From Oscillospiraceae bacterium (GTDB lineage: Bacteria > Bacillota > Clostridia > Oscillospirales > Oscillospiraceae): DNA of 32,852 nucleotides. The position numbers and the translations under genes are program-made. Position 1 is the first letter of the stretch. The number at the start of each line of letters is the position of its first letter. This document shows, piece after piece, positions 16,872 through 23,883 of this stretch. The stretch is from contig JAFSHB010000006.1 of NCBI GenBank assembly GCA_017440525.1, positions 1 to 32,852 on the forward strand, given 5' to 3'. The notes beneath the pieces are model-generated. The model was not told the origin of the DNA. It did no database searches and was given only the letters and a program-made list of their open reading frames with translations.

Positions 16872-17702
16872 ATGGCAGGTATGCTGTATCTCGTCCCCAC
16901 CCCGATCGGCAATCTGGGCGACATCTCCCAGCGATGCAGAGAGACTCTGGAGCAGGCGGACTTCATCGCCGCCGAGGACACCAGAGTGAGCCTGAAGCTG
17001 CTGAACCATCTGGGCATCAAAAAGCCGCTGGTGAGCTATTATGAACACAACCGGGAGGCCAGCGGTCAGAAGATCCTGGAGCGGATCGAGCAGGGCGAGA
17101 CCTGCGCCCTCGTCTCCGATGCAGGCTCCCCCGCCATCTCCGATCCCGGTGAGGATCTGGTGGCCCTGTGCGCCCAAAATGGCATCACCGTCAGCGCCAT
17201 CCCCGGTCCCTGCGCCGCCATCACGGCGCTGAGCATCTCCGGACTGCCGACAGGCCGGTTCACCTTTGAAGGGTTCCTGTCCACCAACAAAAAGAACCGG
17301 CAGGAGCATCTGGCACTTCTGGACGGCGAACAACGCACCATGATCTTTTACGAAGCGCCCCACAAGCTGACAGGTACGCTGGATGACCTCCTCCACGCCT
17401 TCGGCCCCGACCGGCGCATCAGCCTGTGCCGTGAGCTGACCAAGCTCCACGAGGAAGTGATCCGCACCACCTTGCAGGGCGCTGTAGACTACTACGCAGA
17501 AAACGCCCCCAGAGGGGAATATGTGCTGATCCTGGAAGGCGCAGAGCCGCCTGCGGAGGAGACGCTCTCCATCGAGGACGCACTGGCGCTGGTGGCAAAG
17601 AAGATCGAAGGCGGTCTGAGCAAGAAGGACGCTGTCAAGCAGGTCGCAAAGGAGACCGGCCTGTCCAAAAACATACTTTATGATGAAGCTGTGAAGCTGT
17701 AA
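16872..17702 (+). CDS. rsmI: 16S rRNA (cytidine(1402)-2'-O)-methyltransferase RsmI
   Basis: RsmI is a tetrapyrrole-methylase-fold enzyme of 276 residues that methylates the ribose of C1402 in 16S rRNA, the same nucleotide modified by RsmH. Signature segments are LYLVPTPIGNLGDIS (5-19), AEDTR, VSDAGSPAISDPG, and IPGPCAAITALSISGLPTGRFTFEGFL. The C-terminal SKKDAVKQVAKETGLSKN is the usual winged-helix-like tail. The ATG at 16872 follows AAAGGAG, which overlaps the end of the upstream methyltransferase gene. The stop codon lies inside the arm of a 21-bp terminator stem. Confidence 0.97.
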   Translation: MAGMLYLVPTPIGNLGDISQRCRETLEQADFIAAEDTRVSLKLLNHLGIKKPLVSYYEHNREASGQKILERIEQGETCALVSDAGSPAISDPGEDLVALCAQNGITVSAIPGPCAAITALSISGLPTGRFTFEGFLSTNKKNRQEHLALLDGEQRTMIFYEAPHKLTGTLDDLLHAFGPDRRISLCRELTKLHEEVIRTTLQGAVDYYAENAPRGEYVLILEGAEPPAEETLSIEDALALVAKKIEGGLSKKDAVKQVAKETGLSKNILYDEAVKL

Positions 17703-17744
17703 GAAAAAGAGAGAAGACCGTGCGGTCTTCTCTCTTTTTCTTAC
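17699..17744. terminator. Bidirectional terminator spanning the stop codons of rsmI and abrB
   Basis: A perfect 21-bp inverted repeat (17699-17719 with 17724-17744) has a 4-base loop, GTGC. The outer part is A/T-rich and supplies a U-tract on either strand. The rsmI stop TAA (17700-17702) is in one arm and the abrB stop TAA (17741-17743, minus strand) in the other. The two convergent genes therefore share this one structure and are separated by only 38 bases. Confidence 0.92.
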
Positions 17745-17983
17745 AGCTGCTTGATAGCCTGCAAGCAGTTCGTGCAGATGTTTTTATCCTTATATTTCGT
17801 CACACCTTTGGATCCTGCACAGAATACGCACGACGGCGCGTATTTTCTCAGCATGATGGCGTCTCCATCCACATAGATCTCTAAGGCATCCTTCACAGAG
17901 ATATCCAGTGTTCTCCGCAGCTCGATGGGAAGGACGATCCTGCCCAGCTCATCTACTTTTCTCACGATCCCGGTCTCTTTCAA
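17741..17983 (-). CDS. abrB: AbrB family transition-state regulator with a four-Cys tail
   Basis: This 80-residue DNA-binding protein has a swapped-hairpin AbrB N-terminal domain (1-48) that closely matches Bacillus AbrB: TGIVRKVDELGRIVLPIELRRTL. Bacillus AbrB represses stationary-phase and early sporulation genes. The C-terminal half differs from Bacillus. It carries C52-x2-C55 and C70-x2-C73, a likely zinc-knuckle that may replace the Bacillus multimerisation domain. The start is a TTG at 17983, set by the match to the family and by AAAGGA upstream. A near-consensus promoter lies 54 bases upstream. The gene is convergent with rsmI. Confidence 0.93.
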   Translation of the reverse strand: MKETGIVRKVDELGRIVLPIELRRTLDISVKDALEIYVDGDAIMLRKYAPSCVFCAGSKGVTKYKDKNICTNCLQAIKQL

Positions 17984-18036
17984 TAAAACTCATCCTTTCA
18001 GCGCAACGAACCCCCGCTTCTTTTTTAGTTTAGCTA

Positions 18037-18065
18037 ATTATAGTCACACAGCATTAAAATGTCTA
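18037..18065 (-). promoter_or_regulatory. Promoter of abrB
   Basis: On the minus strand a consensus -10 box TATAAT (18042-18037) is preceded at 17 bases by TAGACA (18065-18060; 5 of 6 matches to TTGACA). The transcript leader would be about 45 bases. The rest of the 184-base abrB-spmA gap is AT-rich. I could not identify a convincing sporulation-sigma promoter for spmA in it. Confidence 0.75.
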
Positions 18066-18167
18066 TTGGCGAATATTCCATCTTTTTAGTTTTTTAAGAA
18101 AAATTCTTGTACAAATTTGCTCCATTTGTTACGATCTGTAGTTTTTCTTTCTGTTTGAGGTGTAAAA

Positions 18168-18734
18168 ATGTCTGTAGTTCTGTTGTTTTTTCTCTCATTT
18201 TCTGTCTTTTGCAGCTTATTCTCGGGAACAGCGCCCGAGCTGGCAGGCGCACTTTTAGAGGGTGCCGGCCGCGGCGTCACCCTGACCGTCTCGCTGGCCG
18301 GGCCTTTGTGCCTGTGGTGCGGCTTGACCCACACCATGGAGAAAACAGGTCTCACCGAAAAGCTGGCAAAGCTCCTGTCCCCCATCCTGAAGCGGCTGTT
18401 CCCCAAGGCGTGGCAGGATACCGCCGCCCGTGAGGCCCTGTGCGGCAATCTATCCGCCAACCTGCTGGGGCTCGGCAGCGCCGCCACCCCCTTGGGGATC
18501 CGCGCCGCCTGTGCCATGGCAAAGGACTGTGATGGGATCGCCAGCAATGAATTATGTAAACTTGTTGTTATGAACACCGCTTCGGTCCAACTGATACCCT
18601 CCACGATCGCGGCTCTGCGGGCAGGGCTGGGGGCGGCTTCGCCCTTCGATATCCTCCCGGCCGTCTGGATCACATCGGTATGCTCTGTGGCGGCAGGATT
18701 ACTTGCAGCAAAGGTGATGGCGAAATGGTGTTAG
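18168..18734 (+). CDS. spmA: Spore maturation protein SpmA
   Basis: SpmA is a membrane protein with a nucleoside-recognition (gate) domain. In Bacillus, spmA and spmB are needed for full spore core dehydration and heat resistance. The product here has 188 residues with several hydrophobic segments. The characteristic stretches are SLAGPLCLWCGLTHTMEKTGL, NLSANLLGLGSAATPLGI, and VVMNTASVQLIPSTIAALRA. GAGGTG precedes the ATG by 5 bases. Its end overlaps the start of spmB by 10 bases, indicating translational coupling. It is good evidence that the organism makes endospores or descends from a spore former. Confidence 0.94.
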   Translation: MSVVLLFFLSFSVFCSLFSGTAPELAGALLEGAGRGVTLTVSLAGPLCLWCGLTHTMEKTGLTEKLAKLLSPILKRLFPKAWQDTAAREALCGNLSANLLGLGSAATPLGIRAACAMAKDCDGIASNELCKLVVMNTASVQLIPSTIAALRAGLGAASPFDILPAVWITSVCSVAAGLLAAKVMAKWC

Positions 18735-19237
18735 AGCTTCTGGTCCCCCTCCTGTTCCTCGGCGTTTGCATCTACGCCATGGCAGGCAGGCGGGATGTCT
18801 ATTCCCTGATGGTCACAGGCGCGGAGCAGGGGCTTCGGACCGTCCTTTCCATCCTCCCCTCCCTTGTGGTACTGCTGGCTCTTATCCATATGCTCCGCAC
18901 CTCCGGCGCGATCGATCGGATGACGGCATTTTTGACACCTCTGTGCCAAAGGCTGGGCATCCCGCCGGAGACGGTGCCGCTGGTGGTGATCCGCCCCATC
19001 TCCGGCAGCGCAGGACTGGCTGTGGGCAGTGAGATCATCGCGGCCCACGGTCCGGACAGCGAAGTGGGGCGCATCGCCGCCATCATGCTGGGCAGCACCG
19101 AGACGACCTTTTACACCATCAGCGTCTACTTCGGCGCGGCAAAGATCAAAAAGACACGGCACACCGTTGCCGCCGCCCTGATCGCAGATCTGGTAGGGTT
19201 TTGGATGGCAGGCATCACAGCAAGACTTCTTTTTTAG
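18725..19237 (+). CDS. spmB: Spore maturation protein SpmB
   Basis: SpmB is the 170-residue partner of SpmA with the same gate-type membrane fold. Typical segments are YSLMVTGAEQGLRTVLSILPSLV, a GAIDRMTAFLTPL stretch, and the GSTETTFYTISVYFGA motif near residues 127-142. The start ATG at 18725 lies inside the end of spmA, with AAAGGTG 8 bases upstream. No terminator is visible between spmB and argS. Confidence 0.94.
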   Translation: MVLELLVPLLFLGVCIYAMAGRRDVYSLMVTGAEQGLRTVLSILPSLVVLLALIHMLRTSGAIDRMTAFLTPLCQRLGIPPETVPLVVIRPISGSAGLAVGSEIIAAHGPDSEVGRIAAIMLGSTETTFYTISVYFGAAKIKKTRHTVAAALIADLVGFWMAGITARLLF

Positions 19238-19239
19238 AC

Positions 19240-19268
19240 TGTACAAGCCGGTCTTTCTTTGTTATAAT
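19240..19268 (+). promoter_or_regulatory. Promoter of argS
   Basis: TGTACA (19240-19245, 4 of 6 matches) is 17 bases from a consensus TATAAT (19263-19268), with TG one base before the -10 box (extended -10). It lies directly after the spmB stop codon, so argS should be transcribed vegetatively and independently of the sporulation genes. Confidence 0.75.
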
Positions 19269-19303
19269 ACAGGGTACGATAAAATGAAAAAAGGATGAAT
19301 ACT

Positions 19304-21061
19304 GTGGAAAGATTTATCGATCTGATCTCCCGGCGCGTCAGCCGCGCCTTTGAAGAGGCAGGCTATGAGCCCTCCTACGGCAAGGTCACGGTGTCCAACC
19401 GCCCCGACCTGTGCCAGTTCCAGTGCAACGGCGCTATGCCCGCCGCCAAGACCTACCGCTGCGCCCCCATCCAGATCGCCAATGCCGTGGCAGAAAAGCT
19501 GCAGGGCGATGCGATGTTCAAAACAGCATCCGCGGTAGCCCCCGGCTTTTTGAACATGGATGTCTCTGCCGACTTCCTGCGTGCGTATGTGGCGAAGATG
19601 GCGGTCTCCGAGAAGTTCGGTCTGGAAGCCGATCCCGATGCCAGGACCATGGTGCTGGATTACGGCGGACCCAATGTAGCCAAGCCTCTGCATGTGGGCC
19701 ATCTGCGCTCTGCCATCATCGGTGAGAGCCTCAAGCGCATCGCCCGCTGCTTTGGCAACAAGGTCATCGGCGATATCCACATGGGCGACTGGGGCCTGCA
19801 GATGGGTCTGATCATCGAGGAAGTCAGAGAGCGTCAGCCGAATCTTCCCTATTTCGATGAGAGCTTCACCGGAGAATATCCTGCCGAAGCCCCCTTCACC
19901 ATCTCCGAGCTGGAGGAGATCTACCCCACCGCCTCCGGCAAGAGCAAGGTGGATGAAGCCTTTGCCGAGCGCGCCCACACCGCCACCTACAAGCTGCAGA
20001 CCGGTGAGCGCGGCTACCGCGCGATCTGGGATCATATCATGCGGCTGAGCGTGGAGGATCTGAAAAAGAACTACAGCGCTCTGAATGTGGACTTCGATGT
20101 GTGGCTCGGTGAGAGCGATGCACAGCCCTATATCCCCGGCATGATCGAGGACATGAAGGCCAAGGGCATCACCACCGAATCCGAAGGTGCGCTGGTCATC
20201 AATGTGCAGGAAGAGGCCGACACCAAGGAGGTCCCCCCCTGCATCCTCGTCAAGTCCGACGGTGCGACCCTTTACGCCACCACGGACCTTGCCACCATCG
20301 TGCAGCGTATGCAGGACTATCAGCCCCGCAAGCTCCTGTACCTCACCGACAAGCGCCAGAGCCTGCACTTCGAGCAGGTGTTCCGCGCCGCAAAGAAGGC
20401 ACAGATCGTACCGGAGGATATGGAGCTGGAGCACATCGGCTTCGGCACCATGAACGGCAAGGACGGAAAGCCCTTCAAGACCAGAGAGGGCGGCGTCATG
20501 CGTCTGGAGCGGCTGATTCGTGAGATCACCGACTATGTGCGCCAGAAGATCACCGAAAATCAGGTGGTGGATGCCGATCAGGTGGATAACACCGCAAGGC
20601 TCATCGCCATGGCCGCCCTCAAGTACGGCGATCTGAGCAACCAGCCCACCAAGGACTATGTGTTCGATCTCGAGCGCTTTGCCGCCTTTGAAGGCAACAC
20701 CGGCCCTTATATCCTCTATACCATCGTGCGGATCAAGTCCATCCTCACCAAGTACGGCAAGACCGCAGATCCCGCCGCCCTGATGGCTCCCGAGACCAGA
20801 GAGGCCACCGATCTGATGCTGGTCATGACCCGCTTTGCCGACTTTATGTGGCAGGCTTACCGCGACAACGCCCCCAACACCATCTGCCAGTATATCTACG
20901 AGCTGGCAGGTGCTGCCAACAAGTTCTACCACGAGACCCGCATCCTCGCTGAGCCCGATGAAGCAAAGAAGGCAGGCTATGTGGCCCTCATGGATCTGGC
21001 AAGGCAGATCCTGGAAGCCTGCATCGACCTGCTGGGCTTTGAAGCTCCGGAAAAAATGTAA
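19304..21061 (+). CDS. argS: Arginyl-tRNA synthetase
   Basis: This class I synthetase charges tRNA(Arg). It has an N-terminal ArgRS-specific domain (about 1-110), then the catalytic domain with the HIGH variant HVGH (about 130-133, PNVAKPLHVGHLRSA). In place of a canonical KMSKS there is the GKPFKTREGG segment, as in many bacterial ArgRS. A DALR anticodon-binding domain forms the C-terminus. The frame opens at an ATG at 19295 (588 residues), but its purine-rich site abuts the codon with no spacer. The GTG at 19304 (585 residues) has AAGG 9 bases upstream and is preferred. It is a single-gene unit between its promoter and a strong terminator. Confidence 0.95.
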   Translation: MERFIDLISRRVSRAFEEAGYEPSYGKVTVSNRPDLCQFQCNGAMPAAKTYRCAPIQIANAVAEKLQGDAMFKTASAVAPGFLNMDVSADFLRAYVAKMAVSEKFGLEADPDARTMVLDYGGPNVAKPLHVGHLRSAIIGESLKRIARCFGNKVIGDIHMGDWGLQMGLIIEEVRERQPNLPYFDESFTGEYPAEAPFTISELEEIYPTASGKSKVDEAFAERAHTATYKLQTGERGYRAIWDHIMRLSVEDLKKNYSALNVDFDVWLGESDAQPYIPGMIEDMKAKGITTESEGALVINVQEEADTKEVPPCILVKSDGATLYATTDLATIVQRMQDYQPRKLLYLTDKRQSLHFEQVFRAAKKAQIVPEDMELEHIGFGTMNGKDGKPFKTREGGVMRLERLIREITDYVRQKITENQVVDADQVDNTARLIAMAALKYGDLSNQPTKDYVFDLERFAAFEGNTGPYILYTIVRIKSILTKYGKTADPAALMAPETREATDLMLVMTRFADFMWQAYRDNAPNTICQYIYELAGAANKFYHETRILAEPDEAKKAGYVALMDLARQILEACIDLLGFEAPEKM

Positions 21062-21068
21062 AACAAGC

Positions 21069-21102
21069 AAAAAACTACCCGAAGTTCTTCGGGTAGTTTT
21101 TT
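21069..21102. terminator. Bidirectional terminator between argS and the convergent acyltransferase-like gene
   Basis: ACTACCCGAAG pairs with CTTCGGGTAGT around a very small loop. The stem is flanked by A6 and T6, so both strands end with a U-run. It serves argS on the plus strand and the gene ending at 21151 on the minus strand. Confidence 0.92.
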
Positions 21103-21150
21103 ATCGATATATCGCTTCGCGCTTCGATATTCTTGCCTTCCGGCACTATG

Positions 21151-22554
21151 CTACGGGATGTCTTTCACCACAGTCTCGGGCGGTGTATCCAGCCGCTCGG
21201 GATGAGCCAAAAGCCTTCTCAGATACTTGAGCACAGTGGCATAATAGAAGCCGTCACAGATTCGCTCGTCGAGGCAGAAGCCCATATCCACATACTTTTT
21301 CTGCTCCACAGTGCCGTCGCTCGCGATCTCGTTGCGGCGATACTTGCAGCCGAAGGCGATGAACACAGGCAGATTGCCGAAGTCATACAGGTGGTGGATG
21401 ATGGCAGGGATGCCCAAAGAGCCCATGGAGGTGAAGAACACGGAGCCATGGAAGGGGCTCAGCTCCAGCAGGAACCTGGGCAGAAGCCCAAAGTAGTCCA
21501 GCGCGCGCAGCAGCGCGATGGCCAATGCCAGAACAGGGCCGGGCAGGTTGGCCAGGGTGGAGACCAGATCCTCAAAGCCGGTATCCAGCTCTTCGGAATC
21601 CTTGACCTCACGGATAGCAGCCTCCATCTTTTCATAGACCTCATAGACCGTATCGGTGGGCTTGAGGTGGAGCTTGATGCAGGTATCCTCGGCTTCGGTG
21701 GTCATCTCCCGCTTGACGGTCATGCAGTACTGGATATCGTCACCGCAGCTGTAGACCCTCTGACCGGAGACGAAGCGGTTGAGGGCAGGATACTGGGAAA
21801 CACAGCGGACATAGGCCGCGATGAACACATGGTTGATACCGAAGTGGGTCAGGCCCTCTTTCCGCTTTTCACGGACATACTTTTCGATGTTGGTGATCTC
21901 CAGTTCATCATGGATGGTGTTGCAGGCGGTGTTCCTCCCCACCATGATATAGGGCTCCAGCTTGGCCATACCGGGGAGGGTACGCACCAGCCGGCCGTTG
22001 GGACGGTCGCCCCAGGTGGGATGATAGGCACCATCGGCATGGGGGCGCACCGCGAGGCTCATCACAAGGAAGCTCCCAAGCATGACCACATCGGCGACGA
22101 TGTCCAACTGCCATACACGCAGAGCCGCCCGATCGTAATAAGACAGCAGCGCGATCGCGCCTGCGAACATCAGCGTCAGCACCCACGGCCCCATCCAGCG
22201 GCCGCAGGTGATCTGGCGATAGAAGATATAAAACGCAAAAAATACAAGGATATTCAGGAAGATGTACCGCTTGAGCATCTCCCGCGTCATGATCACAGCC
22301 GCAAAATAGACAACCAGCATCAAAACAGGTGTTGCCGTGCGGTAGAAATGCTCCTTCCCATCGAGGAGGATCTGCAGCGCAAAGATCAGACAGGCGAATA
22401 CCGGAAGGACGATTTGGAGCCACACCGTCGTTGCATCTGCGCCTTTCCCGCAGAAATATGCGATGCGGAGTCCTGCCGAGCCGATCGTCAAAAGAGCTGC
22501 CAGCCATGTCAGCACATTTTTACGGCTGACGAAATAGGTCATTCTCTTTTCCAT
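21151..22554 (-). CDS. Membrane protein with an E2/CAT-like acyltransferase domain
   Basis: The protein is 467 residues from the chosen start. Residues 1 to about 175 contain roughly six hydrophobic membrane segments. The remaining ~290 residues resemble the catalytic domain of 2-oxoacid dehydrogenase E2 and chloramphenicol acetyltransferase. Supporting segments are NHVFIAAYVRCVSQYPALNR, FFTSMGSLGIPAIIHHLYDFG, and the C-terminal DERICDGFYY. The active-site motif of the family is HxxxDG; here the His position is Glu430 (ERICDG), so classic acyl transfer is doubtful. There is no lipoyl domain and no E1 or E3 gene nearby, so it is not a dehydrogenase subunit. The start lies almost at the predicted transcription start; a second candidate is the ATG at 22542. 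Function unknown. Confidence 0.72.
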   Translation of the reverse strand: MEKRMTYFVSRKNVLTWLAALLTIGSAGLRIAYFCGKGADATTVWLQIVLPVFACLIFALQILLDGKEHFYRTATPVLMLVVYFAAVIMTREMLKRYIFLNILVFFAFYIFYRQITCGRWMGPWVLTLMFAGAIALLSYYDRAALRVWQLDIVADVVMLGSFLVMSLAVRPHADGAYHPTWGDRPNGRLVRTLPGMAKLEPYIMVGRNTACNTIHDELEITNIEKYVREKRKEGLTHFGINHVFIAAYVRCVSQYPALNRFVSGQRVYSCGDDIQYCMTVKREMTTEAEDTCIKLHLKPTDTVYEVYEKMEAAIREVKDSEELDTGFEDLVSTLANLPGPVLALAIALLRALDYFGLLPRFLLELSPFHGSVFFTSMGSLGIPAIIHHLYDFGNLPVFIAFGCKYRRNEIASDGTVEQKKYVDMGFCLDERICDGFYYATVLKYLRRLLAHPERLDTPPETVVKDIP

Positions 22555-22560
22555 AGGCAT

Positions 22561-22589
22561 ATTATAGCAATTTCCGACATTTCTTGCAA
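22561..22589 (-). promoter_or_regulatory. Promoter of the acyltransferase-like gene (shares -35 with dam promoter)
   Basis: On the minus strand TTGCAA (22589-22584) is 17 bases from a consensus TATAAT (22566-22561). TTGCAA is its own reverse complement and also acts as the -35 of the plus-strand promoter. The seventh base after the -10 box is the A of the ATG at 22554, suggesting a leaderless or near-leaderless transcript. Confidence 0.7.
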
Positions 22590-22612
22590 GTAGCAATAAA
22601 ATCTGCTATAAT
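22584..22612 (+). promoter_or_regulatory. Promoter of the DNA adenine methyltransferase gene
   Basis: The palindromic TTGCAA (22584-22589) is 17 bases from TATAAT (22607-22612) on the plus strand. The leader to the ATG at 22647 is about 28 bases and contains GAGGG. The same TTGCAA serves the divergent gene, so RNA polymerase can probably occupy only one of the two promoters at a time. Confidence 0.7.
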
Positions 22613-22646
22613 CTCAGCATATATCAAAAGAGAAAGAGGGAACTGT

Positions 22647-23753
22647 ATGAGACCCCTTCTGAAATGGCCCGGCGGCAAAGCCAGAGAGATCGAGAAGATC
22701 TACGGGATGATCCCCGACTTCGACCGCTATATCGAGCCCTTCTTCGGCGGCGGCGCACTGTATTTCCATCTGATGCCCGAGCGCGCCGTGATCAACGATA
22801 CCTCCGGCGACCTGATGGAATTCTACCATTTGGTGCAGGTGCAGGACGAGACCTTCAAAAAAGCGCTCCTTTGCTACGGCGAGAGCTTCCGCAGCATCCT
22901 CGAATACGGTCGGCTCCATGTGACGGAGCTGCTGGATGTGTTCAGCCTGCTCCCCGATGAGAACGATGCGGCCGAGTCTCTGGAGCTCCTGATGGAGGTC
23001 TGGATGCCGGAGATCTTAGCCATGTTCTCTTACCCCATCATTCTGGACAAAGAAAAATTCCGCAAGGAGCTGGCAGATTCTCTGCTGGACAAGCTGATCC
23101 GCACCGGAAAGAACCACGCGAAAAAGCCCTTCTCCCCCGACGATCTGGCGGAAAACCTGGTGACCGGTCTGACCTCCGGCTATTATCTGTATTTCCGCAG
23201 TGTCTACAACGACTGGAATTTGGGCCGTGTCTCTTTGTCCGCCGGACTGCGCGCCGCCAACTTCTTCTTCGTCCGTGAGAATTGCTACGGCTCCATGTTC
23301 CGCTACAACCGAAACGGCGAGTTCAACATCCCCTACGGCGGCATGAGCTACAACAAGAAAGACTTTTTGGGCAAGGTCGAGGTGCTGTTCCGTGAGGATA
23401 CGCAAAAGCTCCTTGCCGGCGCAGACATCCAGTGCATGGACTTTGAGGACCTGCTCGCCGGGCAGCAGCTGACGGAGCACGACTTCATGTTCTTAGATCC
23501 GCCTTACGACACGGAATTTTCCGACTACGAGGGTAAGGCCTTCACCAAGCTGGATCAGGCTCGCCTTGCTGTCTGCCTGAGCAAGACCAAGGCCAGGTTC
23601 CTGCTGATCATCAAGAACACGCCCTATATCGAAGACCTCTACAGCAAGGGCTTCTATATCAAGCGGTTCGATAAGCAGTACACCTATAATGTCCGCAGCC
23701 GCAACGACAGAGCCGCAGAGCATCTGATCGTGACGAATTATCCGGTGGAGTGA
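22647..23753 (+). CDS. Dam-family DNA N6-adenine methyltransferase
   Basis: This is a D12-class (alpha type) adenine methyltransferase of 368 residues. The N-terminal motif X is LLKWPGGK (4-11). The SAM-binding motif I is YIEPFFGGGALYF (28-40), and the catalytic motif IV is LDPPY (283-287). The FxFVRENCYGSMFRYNRNGEFNIPYGG segment (207-232) is typical of Dam-like enzymes. It is about 90 residues longer than E. coli Dam, mostly from a helical insertion between residues 70 and 175. GAGGG precedes the ATG at 22647; the frame's earlier ATG at 22584 lies in the promoter. No restriction gene is adjacent, so it is an orphan. GATC is a plausible target but is not proven by the sequence. Confidence 0.9.
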   Translation: MRPLLKWPGGKAREIEKIYGMIPDFDRYIEPFFGGGALYFHLMPERAVINDTSGDLMEFYHLVQVQDETFKKALLCYGESFRSILEYGRLHVTELLDVFSLLPDENDAAESLELLMEVWMPEILAMFSYPIILDKEKFRKELADSLLDKLIRTGKNHAKKPFSPDDLAENLVTGLTSGYYLYFRSVYNDWNLGRVSLSAGLRAANFFFVRENCYGSMFRYNRNGEFNIPYGGMSYNKKDFLGKVEVLFREDTQKLLAGADIQCMDFEDLLAGQQLTEHDFMFLDPPYDTEFSDYEGKAFTKLDQARLAVCLSKTKARFLLIIKNTPYIEDLYSKGFYIKRFDKQYTYNVRSRNDRAAEHLIVTNYPVE

Positions 23754-23765
23754 TACACCTCATCC

Positions 23766-23803
23766 GGTATGGCTCCGCCATACCACCTCCCCTCAAGGGG
23801 AGG
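23766..23803. repeat. Small double-palindrome repeat element
   Basis: Two adjacent hairpins are present: GGTATGGC (23766-23773)/GCCATACC (23777-23784) and CCTCCCCT (23786-23793)/AGGGGAGG (23796-23803). The arrangement resembles dispersed palindromic elements I recall from gut Firmicutes genomes. It lies just after the dam stop codon and before the terminator. Confidence 0.6.
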
Positions 23804-23811
23804 CTTTGGAT

Positions 23812-23850
23812 AAAAAAAGGAAGTTTCTCTTCGGAGAAACTTCCTTTTTT
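23812..23850. terminator. Bidirectional UUCG-loop terminator between dam and the GNAT gene
   Basis: A perfect stem of at least 17 bp (23813-23829 with 23834-23850) is closed by the loop TTCG. A-run and T-run ends provide a U-tract on both strands. It lies between the convergent dam (plus) and GNAT (minus) genes. Confidence 0.95.
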
Positions 23851-23853
23851 GCG

Positions 23854-23880
23854 GAGCGATGTGGGCATCGCCCCCTACGC
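23854..23880. repeat. Fragment of a GC-rich palindromic repeat
   Basis: GCGATG (23856-23861) and CATCGC (23866-23871) form a hairpin next to CCCCCTACGC. Read on the minus strand it begins GTAGGGGGCGA, close to the GTAGGGGCGA that opens the element at 25763-25820. The two therefore appear to be related short dispersed repeats. Confidence 0.5.
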
Positions 23881-23883
23881 AGT

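Noticed and set aside
18066..18167. Sporulation (sigma-E/G) promoter before spmA
   Set aside because: Regulation of this kind is expected from Bacillus, but no pair of boxes with correct spacing was convincing.
20440..20500. Missing KMSKS in ArgRS as a sign of a defective enzyme
   Set aside because: Many bacterial ArgRS have the GKPFKTREG type segment instead, so this is normal for the family.
19262..21070. Minus-strand open frame of 602 codons
   Set aside because: Antisense shadow of argS, rich in Gly, His and Leu without recognisable motifs.
21133..22593. Plus-strand open frame of 486 codons
   Set aside because: Antisense to the acyltransferase-like gene; the opposite frame has membrane spans and a clear family pattern.
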